A stretch of DNA of 64,000 nucleotides, taken from an uncultured Lachnospiraceae bacterium (GTDB lineage Bacteria > Bacillota > Clostridia > Lachnospirales > Lachnospiraceae). Location of the stretch: the NCBI GenBank assembly GCA_902476265.1, contig CABSCP010000006.1:73277-137276 (forward strand), in the 5' to 3' direction. The notes under the pieces are model-generated. The model saw only the letters and a list, made by a program, of their open reading frames with translations, was not told the DNA's origin and did not search any database. Within the stretch, counting starts at the first letter, position 1; the number at the start of each line of letters is the position of its first letter. Both the position numbers and the translations under genes were made by a program. Shown here piece after piece: positions 8,405 through 17,101 of this stretch.

Positions 8405-9640
8405 ATGTTAATTAAAAATATTCATCTGGAAAACAGCACGGATACCACCGATATACGGGTGAAAGACGGAAAATTTGAAAGGATCGCAAAACATATGACT
8501 CCGGAGCCGGGAGAAGAGGTGATTGACGGCACAGGATGCATGATCCTGCCGCCTTTCATCGAGTCTCATGTGCATTTGGATACCTGTCTGACCGCGGGAG
8601 ATCCCGACTGGAACAGAAGCGGCACGCTTTTTGAAGGGATTGAATTATGGAGCAAACGCAAAGAAAAGCTTTCCAAAGCCGACGTGAAGGAGCGGGCAGG
8701 GCGCGCCATTCGGATGCAGGCGGCAAACGGGGTGCAGTTTGTGCGCACCCATGTGGACGTGACCGATCCGGCGCTGACGGCCATGGAGGCCATGCTGGAG
8801 TTAAAGGATGAGCTGAAAGATCTGGTGACGGTTCAGATCGTAGCCTTTCCTCAGGAGGGGATTTTAAGCTTCCCCAACGGAAAACAGCTTCTGGAGGATG
8901 CGGTGAAGATGGGGGCGGACTGTGTGGGCGCCATCCCCCATTTTGAGTTCACCAGGGAATACAGCGTGGAGTCTTTAAATTATGCCTGCAGTCTGGCGGT
9001 GAAATATGACCGCCTGATGGATGTCCATTGTGATGAAATTGACGACGAGGCTTCCAGAGGGCTGGAGACGCTGGCCTGCAGAGCGCTGGAACTGGAACTT
9101 TTTGACCGGGTGACCGCCAGCCACACCACGGCCATGCATTCCTATAACAATGCTTATGTAAACCGGCTGATGCGGCTTTTATCCATGAGCAAAATCAACT
9201 TCGTATCCAATCCGCTGGTGAACACCCATCTGCAGGGACGGGTGGACACCTATCCCAAACGCCGGGGCGTGACCCGGGTGAAGGAACTGCTGGCGGCAGG
9301 CTGTAACGTGTCCTTTGGACATGACGATATTTTTGATCCCTGGTATCCGCTGGGGACGGGCAATATGAGGGATACCGTGTTCATGGGGCTTCATGTGTGC
9401 CAGATGATGGGATATGAGGAAATTTTAAATTCCTATCGGCTGATCACCTACAATGCGGCAAAGACGCTGCATCTGGGGGAGACTTACGGCATCCGGGAAA
9501 AGAATCCCGCAGATTTTCTCATCCTCAATGCGGAGAATTTCTATGACGCGCTCAATAAAAAGAGCGAAATTTTATACTCCTACCGGGGCGGTAAGCTGCT
9601 GGCAAAGACAGTGCCCGCCCGGACGGAAATCTGTTTTTAA
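8405..9640 (+). CDS. codA: Cytosine deaminase CodA
   Basis: 411 residues. It deaminates cytosine to uracil in the cytoplasm. Metal and catalytic residues of the amidohydrolase fold are visible: His55 and His57 in SHVHLDTCLTAG, HCDEIDDEASRG near 206 (zinc His and catalytic Glu), SHTTAMHS near 240 and the metal Asp in FGHDDIFDPWYPLG near 306. The ATG at 8405 follows AAAGGGGACACAGG; the in-frame GTG 16 codons earlier sits in the hairpin and is unlikely. Together with codB and the uracil permease downstream it forms a pyrimidine base salvage group. Confidence 0.94.
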   Translation: MLIKNIHLENSTDTTDIRVKDGKFERIAKHMTPEPGEEVIDGTGCMILPPFIESHVHLDTCLTAGDPDWNRSGTLFEGIELWSKRKEKLSKADVKERAGRAIRMQAANGVQFVRTHVDVTDPALTAMEAMLELKDELKDLVTVQIVAFPQEGILSFPNGKQLLEDAVKMGADCVGAIPHFEFTREYSVESLNYACSLAVKYDRLMDVHCDEIDDEASRGLETLACRALELELFDRVTASHTTAMHSYNNAYVNRLMRLLSMSKINFVSNPLVNTHLQGRVDTYPKRRGVTRVKELLAAGCNVSFGHDDIFDPWYPLGTGNMRDTVFMGLHVCQMMGYEEILNSYRLITYNAAKTLHLGETYGIREKNPADFLILNAENFYDALNKKSEILYSYRGGKLLAKTVPARTEICF

Positions 9641-9649
9641 AGGTGATTT

Positions 9650-11023
9650 ATGAATTTGCAAAAGAAAAAGAACTCGGTTTCCATTGATACACAAAATTTT
9701 AACCGGCGGGTGATGGCGCTGGTGGTCCCCATGGCGCTGCAGAATCTGATCAATGTGGGCGTCAATGCCACCGACGTCATCATGCTGGGAAAAGTGGGAG
9801 AGAAGGTCCTTTCCGGCTGTTCCCTGGCAGGCCAGGTATTGTTCATTTTAAATCTGTTTTTGTTCGGCATGACCTCCGGCGCATCGGTGCTGACCGCTCA
9901 GTACTGGGGAAAAGGAAACCGGGAAGCCATTGAAAAAATCCTGGGGATCGTGATCCGGCTGGCGGAGACTGCGGGAATTGCGTTCATGCTCATCACGCTT
10001 GTGATCCCGCAGCACATCATGCATATTTTTACCAATGATCCGGAGGTGATCGCGGAAGGCTGTAAGTATCTGCGGATCGTGGCATTCACTTATCCGGTGA
10101 CCGTTTTTACCATGGCTTATTTAAACGTGATGAAATCGGTGGAAAAGGTGGTCATTTCAACCGTCGTTTACGCCAGCTCCCTGGCGCTGAATTTCTGCAT
10201 CAATGCGGTTTTGATTTTCGGGCTGTTCGGCGCGCCCGCGCTGGGAATTGTGGGCGCGGCTATCGGTACGCTGTGCGCCAGACTGCTGGAGCTGGGAATT
10301 GTGCTCTTCTATGCCCGGCGGTTTAACCGTGATATCAAGGTGCGGCCCGGGTATATTTTACATATGGACAAAGTCCTGTTCCGGGACTTCATGCACTATT
10401 CGGGGCCGGTGATCATCAATGAGCTTTTCTGGGGTGTGGGCTATTCCGCCAACGCAGCCATTGTTGGCCATCTGGGCAGCAGCGCGGTAGCGGCCAATTC
10501 CGTGGCCCATGTGTGCAGACAGCTGGCTCAGGTAGTGGTCTTTGGCATCGGCAATGCCACCGCCATCATGATCGGCAAGGTCATCGGCGAAGGCCGTACC
10601 GACCTGGCGGAAGAATACGGACGCCGTTTTGTGCGGCTGTCCTTCCTCGGCGGCATCTGCGGCGGGCTGCTGATCTTTCTCATCCGGCCCCTCATCATTG
10701 CAGGGCTGTCTTTTGAAGGTCAGACTGCAGTTTATATGAATGCATTTTTATGTATCATGTCCTATTATGTGGTGGCCCAGGCGCTGAACACCGATCTGGT
10801 GGTGGGCGTTTTCCGGGCGGGAGGAGATACCCGTTTTGGGATGATCCTGGATATGAGCACCATGTGGTTTGGCTCTATCCTGATCGGGGCACTGGCGGCT
10901 TTTGTATTCAAATGGCCGGTGATTGCGGTTTATATCATCCTGCTTTCCGATGAAATCATAAAACTGCCTTTCTGCTTTTACAGATACCGGCAGAAGAAGT
11001 GGCTGGCCAATGTGACGCGCTGA
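9650..11023 (+). CDS. MATE family multidrug/toxin exporter
   Basis: 457 residues with twelve predicted membrane helices in two related halves, as in MATE transporters (RVMALVVPMALQNLINVGVNA at the start, GPVIINELFWGVGYSANAA beginning the second half). It starts nine bases after codA stops, so it is very likely co-transcribed. A role in exporting a nucleobase analogue or a surplus salvage product is possible but unproven; MATE substrate cannot be read from sequence. Confidence 0.88.
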   Translation: MNLQKKKNSVSIDTQNFNRRVMALVVPMALQNLINVGVNATDVIMLGKVGEKVLSGCSLAGQVLFILNLFLFGMTSGASVLTAQYWGKGNREAIEKILGIVIRLAETAGIAFMLITLVIPQHIMHIFTNDPEVIAEGCKYLRIVAFTYPVTVFTMAYLNVMKSVEKVVISTVVYASSLALNFCINAVLIFGLFGAPALGIVGAAIGTLCARLLELGIVLFYARRFNRDIKVRPGYILHMDKVLFRDFMHYSGPVIINELFWGVGYSANAAIVGHLGSSAVAANSVAHVCRQLAQVVVFGIGNATAIMIGKVIGEGRTDLAEEYGRRFVRLSFLGGICGGLLIFLIRPLIIAGLSFEGQTAVYMNAFLCIMSYYVVAQALNTDLVVGVFRAGGDTRFGMILDMSTMWFGSILIGALAAFVFKWPVIAVYIILLSDEIIKLPFCFYRYRQKKWLANVTR

Positions 11024-11060
11024 CCGCGTTAGGAAAGGCTGTATTCAAATTTGTCAGTGC

Positions 11061-11103
11061 GCCGGCAAAGGAAGTTTTGGTCTGGCCAAAATTTTCTGCC
11101 GGC
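11061..11103 (+). promoter_or_regulatory. Long hairpin in the uraA leader
   Basis: Outer stem GCCGGCA/TGCCGGC (7 bp) and inner stem GAAGTTTTGG with CCAAAATTTTC (about 10 bp with one bulge) around a short loop. It ends 34 bases before the uraA start and is not followed by a T-run. It could insulate uraA from the upstream genes or act as a processing site. No PyrR-type or purine-type aptamer was recognised. Confidence 0.5.
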
Positions 11104-11137
11104 TTGCATGAATAAAAATTCTTAGGAGGAAAAGGTA

Positions 11138-12409
11138 ATGAGTGAAAGAACCATGGGTCAGAAGATCATTCTCGGGATCCAGCATACCCTGGCGATGTTC
11201 GGGGCCACGGTGCTGGTGCCTACACTGACCGGCTTAAGCGTTTCCATCACCCTGTTCTGCGCAGGTCTGGGCACGCTCCTGTTTCATCTGGTAACAAAGA
11301 AAAAGGTCCCCGTATTTTTGGGTTCCAGCTTCGCGTTTATGGCGGGCATTATGGCGGTAATCGGAAATTCCCGGGTGGGAGATCCGGATTATCTGGACAA
11401 ACTGGCGGCTTTAAAGGGCGCGCTGATCGTGGCAGGTCTGGTATATGTGGTTTTTGCCCTGCTGATCAAACTGTTCGGTTATGAAAAGGTGAACAAGCTG
11501 CTGCCCCCCATTGTCACGGGACCTGTGATCATCGTGATCGGCCTGCGTCTGTCCGCTACGGCTATCAACAGCGCATTTTATTACAACGGGGAATTCAGCT
11601 TAAAATCCATTCTGGTGACAGTGGTGATTCTGGCAACCGTGATCATCGTTTCCATCTGGGCAAAGGGGATTTTTAATCTGATGCCGATCCTGTTTGCGAT
11701 CATCGTGGGCTATCTGGTCTGCCTGCCGCTGGGCTTCTGTGATTTCACCGCGGTGCGGGAAGCGCACTGGATTTCCCTCACGGATCCGGACATCTATTCC
11801 CAGCTCTTATGCCTTCCCAAGTTTCAGCTGGATGCCATCATGGCGGTTGCACCCATCGCGCTGGTTACCATGATCGAGCATGTGGGCGATATCACCACCA
11901 ACGGCGCGGTAGTGGGACAGAACTTCTTCAAAGATCCCGGCGTGCACCGCACCCTTTTGGGCGACGGTCTTGCCACCATGCTGGCCGGCCTGCTGGGCGG
12001 CCCTGCAAACACCACCTATGGCGAAAATACAGGTGTGCTTGCTGTGACCAAGGTTTATGATCCTTCCGTCATCCGTGTTGCCGCATGTTTTGCCATGCTG
12101 CTGGGCGTCATCGGAAAATTCGGCGGGTTCATCACCAGCATTCCCTCCCCGGTGACCGGCGCCATCAGCATTGTGCTTTACGGTATGATTTCCGCGGTGG
12201 GCGTCCGCATCCTGATCAATGCAAGGCTTAACTTCGGCAACAGCCGCAACCTGCTGACGGCCGCGATCATTCTGGTCATCGGGATCGGCTGTGACAGCAT
12301 TCCGGTAACGGGAACCGTGACCATTTCCGGTCTGGCGCTGGCAGCTGTGATTGGCATCATCATGGGACTGATCCTGCCGGAAGGCAATGATGCGGTTCTG
12401 ACCGATTGA
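11138..12409 (+). CDS. uraA: Uracil permease, NCS2 (nucleobase:cation symporter 2) family
   Basis: 423 residues, about 14 membrane segments. The N-terminal QHTLAMFGATVLVPTLTGL, the GSSFAFMAG strand and the PANTTYGENTGVLAVTKV signature are those of bacterial uracil/xanthine permeases, nearest to UraA/PyrP. AGGAGG precedes the ATG. It follows codB-codA and completes uptake of pyrimidine bases. Xanthine specificity cannot be fully excluded, but the context favours uracil. Confidence 0.9.
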   Translation: MSERTMGQKIILGIQHTLAMFGATVLVPTLTGLSVSITLFCAGLGTLLFHLVTKKKVPVFLGSSFAFMAGIMAVIGNSRVGDPDYLDKLAALKGALIVAGLVYVVFALLIKLFGYEKVNKLLPPIVTGPVIIVIGLRLSATAINSAFYYNGEFSLKSILVTVVILATVIIVSIWAKGIFNLMPILFAIIVGYLVCLPLGFCDFTAVREAHWISLTDPDIYSQLLCLPKFQLDAIMAVAPIALVTMIEHVGDITTNGAVVGQNFFKDPGVHRTLLGDGLATMLAGLLGGPANTTYGENTGVLAVTKVYDPSVIRVAACFAMLLGVIGKFGGFITSIPSPVTGAISIVLYGMISAVGVRILINARLNFGNSRNLLTAAIILVIGIGCDSIPVTGTVTISGLALAAVIGIIMGLILPEGNDAVLTD

Positions 12410-12436
12410 AAAAAGGGTTGAGATAAAAGCGGCAGA

Positions 12437-12485
12437 TAGCCGGGGCAACGCTTCTTCAGGAAAACGGAGGGCTGTCCCGGCTTTC
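12437..12485 (+). terminator. Terminator after uraA
   Basis: Stem AGCCGGG...CCCGGCT with a long loop, followed by TTTCTC. It lies 28 bases after the uraA stop. Confidence 0.6.
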
Positions 12486-12509
12486 TCATTGGTTTGTCAT
12501 AAAACGTGT

Positions 12510-13341
12510 TTATGAGCGGTCAATATCTTTTGTCAGCAGCTTTTGGTAAGAAAGATCCATTCCCAGCGCGCCGAGCGGCGCGGTGATCAGGATAGCCAAT
12601 ACGGCCACGGAAAGGATGATGGGGCCGCAGGAAAGTCCCATAGCCAGAGGGACGGAGCCGATGGCCGCCTGTACCGTGGCTTTGGGCAGATAAGCGATGA
12701 TGCAGAAAAGCCGCTCTTTTTTGTTCAGAGAGGTTCCCAAAAGGCAGAGGAAAACCCCAAATGCCCGGAAAGCCAGGGCTGCAGCGATCATGAGAACAGC
12801 GGCAACGCCCGCGCTGAGGGTATAGCGGATATCTACCGCCGCTCCCACCAATACAAAGAGAATGACCTCGGCAGCCAGCCACAGCTTGCCAAATTTTTCG
12901 GAAAGCCGTTTGGAGACAAAGGCAACGCTTTTTAGCTTGAGCGTGCAGGCCATGCTCATCACGGCCAGCAGTCCGGAAAGAGACACCACAGGTTTCAGCC
13001 GGGCTTCAACGGCCATCAGCAAAAACGATACGCCCAGCACAATGATCACTTTCATGCTGTTTCGGACGCAGTGTTTATGGGCATAGGCCGTTTCAAAAAA
13101 TAAGCTGAGTAAAAATCCGGCGGCCGCGCCAAGGACAATTCCCAGCAGGATGGATACCGGGATGTTCACAAAATCCGTCAGATGAGCGCTGCCGCCCTGG
13201 GCCATGCCGACAAAGGTGGAGAAGAGCACAATCACAAAAATATCGTCACAGGATGCCGATGATGCGGGGCAGTTTGAGCTTTTGACAGAGGGCAGCCATG
13301 GCCAGCCCCGCCAGAAAAATAAAAGCCAGTGATGTTAACAT
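12510..13341 (-). pseudogene. Cation:proton antiporter gene broken by an internal deletion
   Basis: Two parts of one CPA-type sodium/proton antiporter. The 5' part (start ATG at 13341, AGGAGG just upstream) codes for MLTSLAFIFLAGLAM... to PRIIGIL and then meets TGA. The 3' part, in another frame, runs from about 13245 (CDDIFVIVLF) to 12510 and holds the remaining membrane helices. In intact relatives roughly 130 residues (helices 2-5 with the core antiport motif) separate these blocks. At the junction GCATCCTG can be read both as the end of GIL and as the ASC before DD, so the deletion probably arose between copies of this 8-base microhomology. The gene keeps its promoter and fluoride riboswitch but cannot make a working transporter. 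Confidence 0.85.
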
Positions 13342-13362
13342 AGAAATGTCCTCCTTATAATA

Positions 13363-13411
13363 GAAAAAAGCCGATGCTTTCTGCGAAAATGGAATCACAG
13401 AAGTCATCAGC
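13363..13411 (-). terminator. Riboswitch expression platform terminator
   Basis: On the minus strand GCTGATGACTTCTGTG pairs with CGCAGAAAGCATCGGC (16 positions, two mismatches, two G-U pairs) and is followed by TTTTTTC. Its 5' arm is the 3' part of the fluoride aptamer, so ligand binding and terminator formation exclude each other. Confidence 0.85.
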
Positions 13412-13456
13412 CTTCAATCAGCGGTTTAGGTTTCCCAGGGGAGAACTTCATTCCCG
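13398..13456 (-). promoter_or_regulatory. Fluoride riboswitch (crcB motif)
   Basis: The minus-strand RNA would begin GGGAATGAAGTTCTCCC, continue with AAACCGC and end with GGCTGATGACTTCTG. These match the conserved blocks of the crcB/fluoride aptamer: a short P1 hairpin whose loop (ATGAAGT) forms a pseudoknot with the 3' GACTTC, and the CCGC/GCTGATGA segments of the fluoride-binding core. A consensus promoter lies at the right distance upstream and an overlapping terminator lies downstream. Fluoride riboswitches are known to control CrcB, ClC-F and sodium/proton antiporters, which fits the gene behind it. Confidence 0.85.
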
Positions 13457-13461
13457 AACCT

Positions 13462-13490
13462 ATTATAACGTCTCATTTTGTTTTTGTAAA
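13462..13490 (-). promoter_or_regulatory. Sigma-A promoter of the riboswitch
   Basis: TTTACA, 17 bases, TATAAT on the minus strand (-35 at 13485-13490, -10 at 13462-13467). The expected start, near 13455, coincides with the first G of the aptamer. Confidence 0.75.
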
Positions 13491-13630
13491 TCTTTTTATG
13501 GTTCTGCCGTCCGCAACAGTTCACCTTTGAGCCAAGCTGCTGCTATTCTTCTGATTCTTGACAATCCCATTGAGAAAACCGGAATAATGTTATATGATAT
13601 CATGGAAAATGTTACAGGAGGAAAATCCGG

Positions 13631-14440
13631 ATGAAAGAAGAGAGGAAACCGGTGATCTGCCCCAATTGCGGAAAAGAAAGCCTGGCAGAAGAAAAATGTC
13701 CGTGGTGCAATTATCGCCTGAAAAAAAGAGAGCATACCTATCCCCGGGAATTATATGCTTTTCTGGAAAAAGAATATAAAACGGATAAAAATAAAGTGAG
13801 ATGCATCAAACTTGGCATGAGGGAATATGGCTTATCGATGAAGGACGCGAAGGAGATCGCAGACTATATCGCCGATGAGGTTTATGAAGAGGAACAGGTA
13901 AAAACGCCGGAAGAAGTGGAACCTGCTCAAAGCGGCAAATATTCCGACTTCCGCTTTTCCTTCGGACAGTATTTCATCCATTGTATGGTCTTTAAGATTC
14001 TGGCATTATTTATTTTGGAAATATGGCTGTGGGATTTGACAATCAGGACAATGGGGGCCGGGGTGGTGGCTGCCATTTTTATCAATGTTATTGCCATTTC
14101 CGTGATTCTTCTGCAATGGGCGACTGCATCATCCGCTGTGATTCATACGGCCGGAAAGCTGGAATATGTATACAGAACGTCAATTAACACAGAGCAATAT
14201 CCGAAAGATGATTCCCGATCCTATTCCTGGGTCCGTTATGTCTGCAGTGAGGTGAAGCGGATAGACTTTATCAAAGAGACGCCGTTTTCCTTTACCATTT
14301 ATGGAAAAATTGATGTGAGAATCTATGACCGCGGTGTAAGCAGGGGCACATATACCTGCAATAAACTCAAGTTGAAGAAAATGTTTCAGAATCAAAGACA
14401 ACTCATGCAAAGGATTCAGCCAAAAAGAGAAAGAAAATAA
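13631..14440 (+). CDS. Zinc-ribbon membrane protein, unknown function
   Basis: 269 residues. An N-terminal zinc ribbon (CPNCGKESLAEEKCPWC, about 10-26) is followed by a helical region (about 45-90), two membrane segments (about 115-160) and a basic C-terminal domain of about 95 residues that should face the cytoplasm. AGGAGG precedes the ATG. No neighbour points to a role and I do not recognise a named family beyond the zinc ribbon. Confidence 0.7.
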   Translation: MKEERKPVICPNCGKESLAEEKCPWCNYRLKKREHTYPRELYAFLEKEYKTDKNKVRCIKLGMREYGLSMKDAKEIADYIADEVYEEEQVKTPEEVEPAQSGKYSDFRFSFGQYFIHCMVFKILALFILEIWLWDLTIRTMGAGVVAAIFINVIAISVILLQWATASSAVIHTAGKLEYVYRTSINTEQYPKDDSRSYSWVRYVCSEVKRIDFIKETPFSFTIYGKIDVRIYDRGVSRGTYTCNKLKLKKMFQNQRQLMQRIQPKRERK

Positions 14441-14448
14441 ATTTTGTC

Positions 14449-14493
14449 CTGCCGGATAGTCCGAACGATCCGTTCAGAAGGGCCGGACGGCAG
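14449..14493. repeat. Structured intergenic palindrome
   Basis: Nested inverted repeats CTGCC/GGCAG, GTCC/GGAC and AACG/CGTT around a tiny loop. A further GCGGC/GCCGC pair lies at 14500-14520. It may be a small dispersed repeat or the terminator of the upstream gene without T-run. Confidence 0.35.
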
Positions 14494-14631
14494 TGTAACG
14501 CGGCAGCTGACATGAGCCGCTCTAAATAGCGCTTACGGCGTGGTGTTTCTTTTCCCGGCGATATGCAATAATAAATCAGCAGCATAAAAGAGGCAGATTT
14601 ATAAAAAAATTGCGCCTGTGAGGAGGAGTTT

Positions 14632-15369
14632 ATGAGTGTAGGGAAAAACATTCAGTATTTACGAAAACAAAAGAAGATGACCCAGGAACAGCTGGCGGAG
14701 ATCATGTCCGTTTCCCGGCAGACAATTTCGAGATGGGAAGCAGATGAAATTATTCCGGAATTGAACAAACTGGTAGCGCTATGTGATATCTTTTCCTGTA
14801 AGCTGGACGCTCTGGTCAGGGAAGAGATGGCCGCGGCCGATGAAGTTTATTCGGACATTACTATCAAATCAGTAAAAGCCTTCCGGATGGCGAGATATGT
14901 GATGGTCACGCCGAATCCGGAGGACGATGTGAATGCCTATATGGACCACTGGGCGAAGCAATCGGGATTGCTGGATTTTCAGCCAGATGCGGTGAAAATC
15001 GGATGGGACTTTCCCTTTGTTTCATTTGAATTGCAAAACCGGTTTGGGCTTCGCGGATATGCCGCTGCCTATGTTCTGCCGAAAGGATTTGAAACCGGCT
15101 GCCCGGGTGTGGAGTTTGCAGATCAGCAGGAGGCGGATTATGCGGTCATTACCATATATGATCCTTTTGCAGCCGCTTTTGAACGCATTCCGAATGCGTA
15201 TAAAAAGATACTGGAATTTTTACAGGCAAACGGATTTCGGGAAAGACCGAAGGAAGGAATTCTCTCCTGTTTTGAACAGGTATACGAAAAAGAGAAGATG
15301 ACATGTATGGACGTATACGTTCATGTGGACAGTGTTTCGAAAACCGACAGCTTTACCGATTTTTCATAG
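14632..15369 (+). CDS. XRE family regulator with GyrI/AraC-like effector domain
   Basis: 245 residues. Residues 1-60 are a Cro/CI-type helix-turn-helix (KNIQYLRKQKKMTQEQLAEI, then SVSRQTISRWEADEIIPEL). Residues about 75-235 resemble the GyrI-like or AraC effector-binding fold (DITIKSVKAFRMARYVMV at the start, ADYAVITIYDPF in the middle). Such fusions usually sense small molecules or drugs. GAGGAG precedes the ATG. No operator could be assigned. Confidence 0.8.
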   Translation: MSVGKNIQYLRKQKKMTQEQLAEIMSVSRQTISRWEADEIIPELNKLVALCDIFSCKLDALVREEMAAADEVYSDITIKSVKAFRMARYVMVTPNPEDDVNAYMDHWAKQSGLLDFQPDAVKIGWDFPFVSFELQNRFGLRGYAAAYVLPKGFETGCPGVEFADQQEADYAVITIYDPFAAAFERIPNAYKKILEFLQANGFRERPKEGILSCFEQVYEKEKMTCMDVYVHVDSVSKTDSFTDFS

Positions 15370-15384
15370 AAAACCGGTCAGCCC

Positions 15385-16170
15385 TTATAACAGGATATTT
15401 TGATAGATCTTTAAGTCCCGGTCCGTAAAGACGTTAAATATCACCTGCCGGATTGAGGTGTTGTGTTCCAGAAAGCGCCGTACCGTGTCTGTCGCAATTT
15501 CCGCCGCCTTTTCCTGGGGAAACCGGAAAACGCCCGTGGAAATACAGCAAAAGGCGATGGATTCCAATTCATTGGCTGTGGCCAGCTTCAGACAGGATTC
15601 ATAACATTCGGACAGAAGGTTGCAGTCGCGTTTCTTTAACGGACCGGAGATGACGGGCCCTACGGTATGGATCACATAGCGGCAGGGCAGATTGTAGGCC
15701 GGGGTGATTTTCGCGCCGCCGGCCGGTTCCTCGTGTCCCTGGGCCTGCATGATTTCATTGCATTTGAGACGGAGCTGTACGCCGGAAAGCGAATGGATGA
15801 TGTTATCGATACAGGAATGACACGGGGAAAAGCAGCCCAGCAGGGCGCTGTTGGCGGCATTTACAATGGCATCCGCCTTTAAACGGGTGATGTCGCCCTG
15901 CCAGAGAAAAATGCGGCTGTCCGTCCGGGTGGGCGGCAGACGGCGGCAGTCCAGAACCCTGCGCCGGCTGATCATTTCGGAAAGGTAAGCGTCCTGCACA
16001 TCCAGAAATGCCCGGGAGATGGGATGAGGCGGACGGATATTCATGAGAGAGCGCAGAATCTGCCACTGTTGTGTCTCATCCTCGGGAAGAGGGATGTCCC
16101 GGTATTCCGGCATTTCTTCCGTCAGGTATCGGATTAAAAAACAGCCCCGTTCAAATTGTGTCATTTTCAC
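15385..16170 (-). CDS. Zinc-dependent macrodomain ADP-ribosylhydrolase
   Basis: 261 residues. An N-terminal helical region (1-75) precedes a macrodomain (about 85-260) with GDITRLKADAIVNAANSALLG, GGAKITPAYNLP and ISTGVFRFP as ADP-ribose binding loops. The insert GCFSPCHSCIDNIIH supplies the Cys/His zinc site of the class that reverses mono-ADP-ribosylation set by SirTM sirtuins. The gene overlaps the upstream sirtuin gene by four bases, so they are co-translated. Lipoate ligase and GcvH-L, which often accompany the pair, are not nearby. Confidence 0.9.
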   Translation of the reverse strand: MKMTQFERGCFLIRYLTEEMPEYRDIPLPEDETQQWQILRSLMNIRPPHPISRAFLDVQDAYLSEMISRRRVLDCRRLPPTRTDSRIFLWQGDITRLKADAIVNAANSALLGCFSPCHSCIDNIIHSLSGVQLRLKCNEIMQAQGHEEPAGGAKITPAYNLPCRYVIHTVGPVISGPLKKRDCNLLSECYESCLKLATANELESIAFCCISTGVFRFPQEKAAEIATDTVRRFLEHNTSIRQVIFNVFTDRDLKIYQNILL

Positions 16171-17006
16171 GCTCCTTCCAGGCAGCTCAAAACGCTGCCG
16201 ATATCGCCGTCAATACAGACGGAACGGTTTTCGATTTCAGCGGGCGCAAAGGCGGCCCCTCTGTTGATACAGGCATATCCGGCTTTCGGATTTTCATATG
16301 TCATTTTCCAGAACGGATATTTGATGATGCCGGGAGTGTTATTTCCCACGCCCAGTTCCAGGAACAGGATCTTTTTATTGCGGTGGCGGTGCAGAAAAGC
16401 GTTGTAACGGTCTGAGGCCATATGCCACCCTTCCTCTTCAACAAAGGTGTGATCCATACGCAGGTTCATGCTCATGGGCTTTTTGCAGACGGGACAGCAG
16501 GGAATCAGGGAGGAAGGAATCCGCCGGTCCTTTTGCTGACGGACCATTTCCAGTACGGCCTGCTCATTATCATAGGTTTTGGGATGGCAGGGTATAGAGC
16601 ACTGCCAGAGACCGTAATCCCCCTGGGTATAGAACAGGCGGTGTTTTTCAAATCCGGCTTTTTGAAACAGATGGTCCACGTTGGTGGTCAGCACAAAATA
16701 ATCCCTGTCTTTCACCAGGCGGTATAAGTTCTGATAGACCGGTTTTGGCGCATCCTGATAACGGTTGATGAAAATGTAGCGGCTCCAGTAGGCCCAGTAT
16801 TCTTCCGGGGAAGGGAAAGGATAAAAGCCGCCGGAATACATATCTTCAAAGTGATATGCGGCGATGAAGTCCGAAAAGTTTTCTTCAAAGCGTCTGCCGG
16901 AATAGGTCATTCCCGCAGAAACGGAAAGGCCGGCTCCGGCGCCAATCACAATCGCATCCGAATCGTCAATCCGGGCGCCCAGTTCTTTTATCTTTTCCTG
17001 ATCCAT
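16167..17006 (-). CDS. SirTM-class sirtuin (protein ADP-ribosyltransferase)
   Basis: 279 residues with the Sir2 Rossmann fold: GAGAGLSVSAGMTYSG near 22, TTNVDH near 109 and a zinc-binding set CSIPC...CPVC at about 136-172. The position of the usual catalytic His reads YTQGDYG, as in class M sirtuins that transfer ADP-ribose instead of deacetylating. It overlaps the macrodomain hydrolase, which would remove the mark, so the two make a reversible writer/eraser module linked in other bacteria to oxidative stress. The substrate is not identifiable here. Confidence 0.88.
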   Translation of the reverse strand: MDQEKIKELGARIDDSDAIVIGAGAGLSVSAGMTYSGRRFEENFSDFIAAYHFEDMYSGGFYPFPSPEEYWAYWSRYIFINRYQDAPKPVYQNLYRLVKDRDYFVLTTNVDHLFQKAGFEKHRLFYTQGDYGLWQCSIPCHPKTYDNEQAVLEMVRQQKDRRIPSSLIPCCPVCKKPMSMNLRMDHTFVEEEGWHMASDRYNAFLHRHRNKKILFLELGVGNNTPGIIKYPFWKMTYENPKAGYACINRGAAFAPAEIENRSVCIDGDIGSVLSCLEGA

Positions 17007-17101
17007 CAGAGAATCCTCCTTTTGTTATGATATCTCCCGGATTTCCTTTTCAGATTGTGGGAAGACCGAAAATATAGCAGGACAGAAATATATGGAAAGG
17101 C

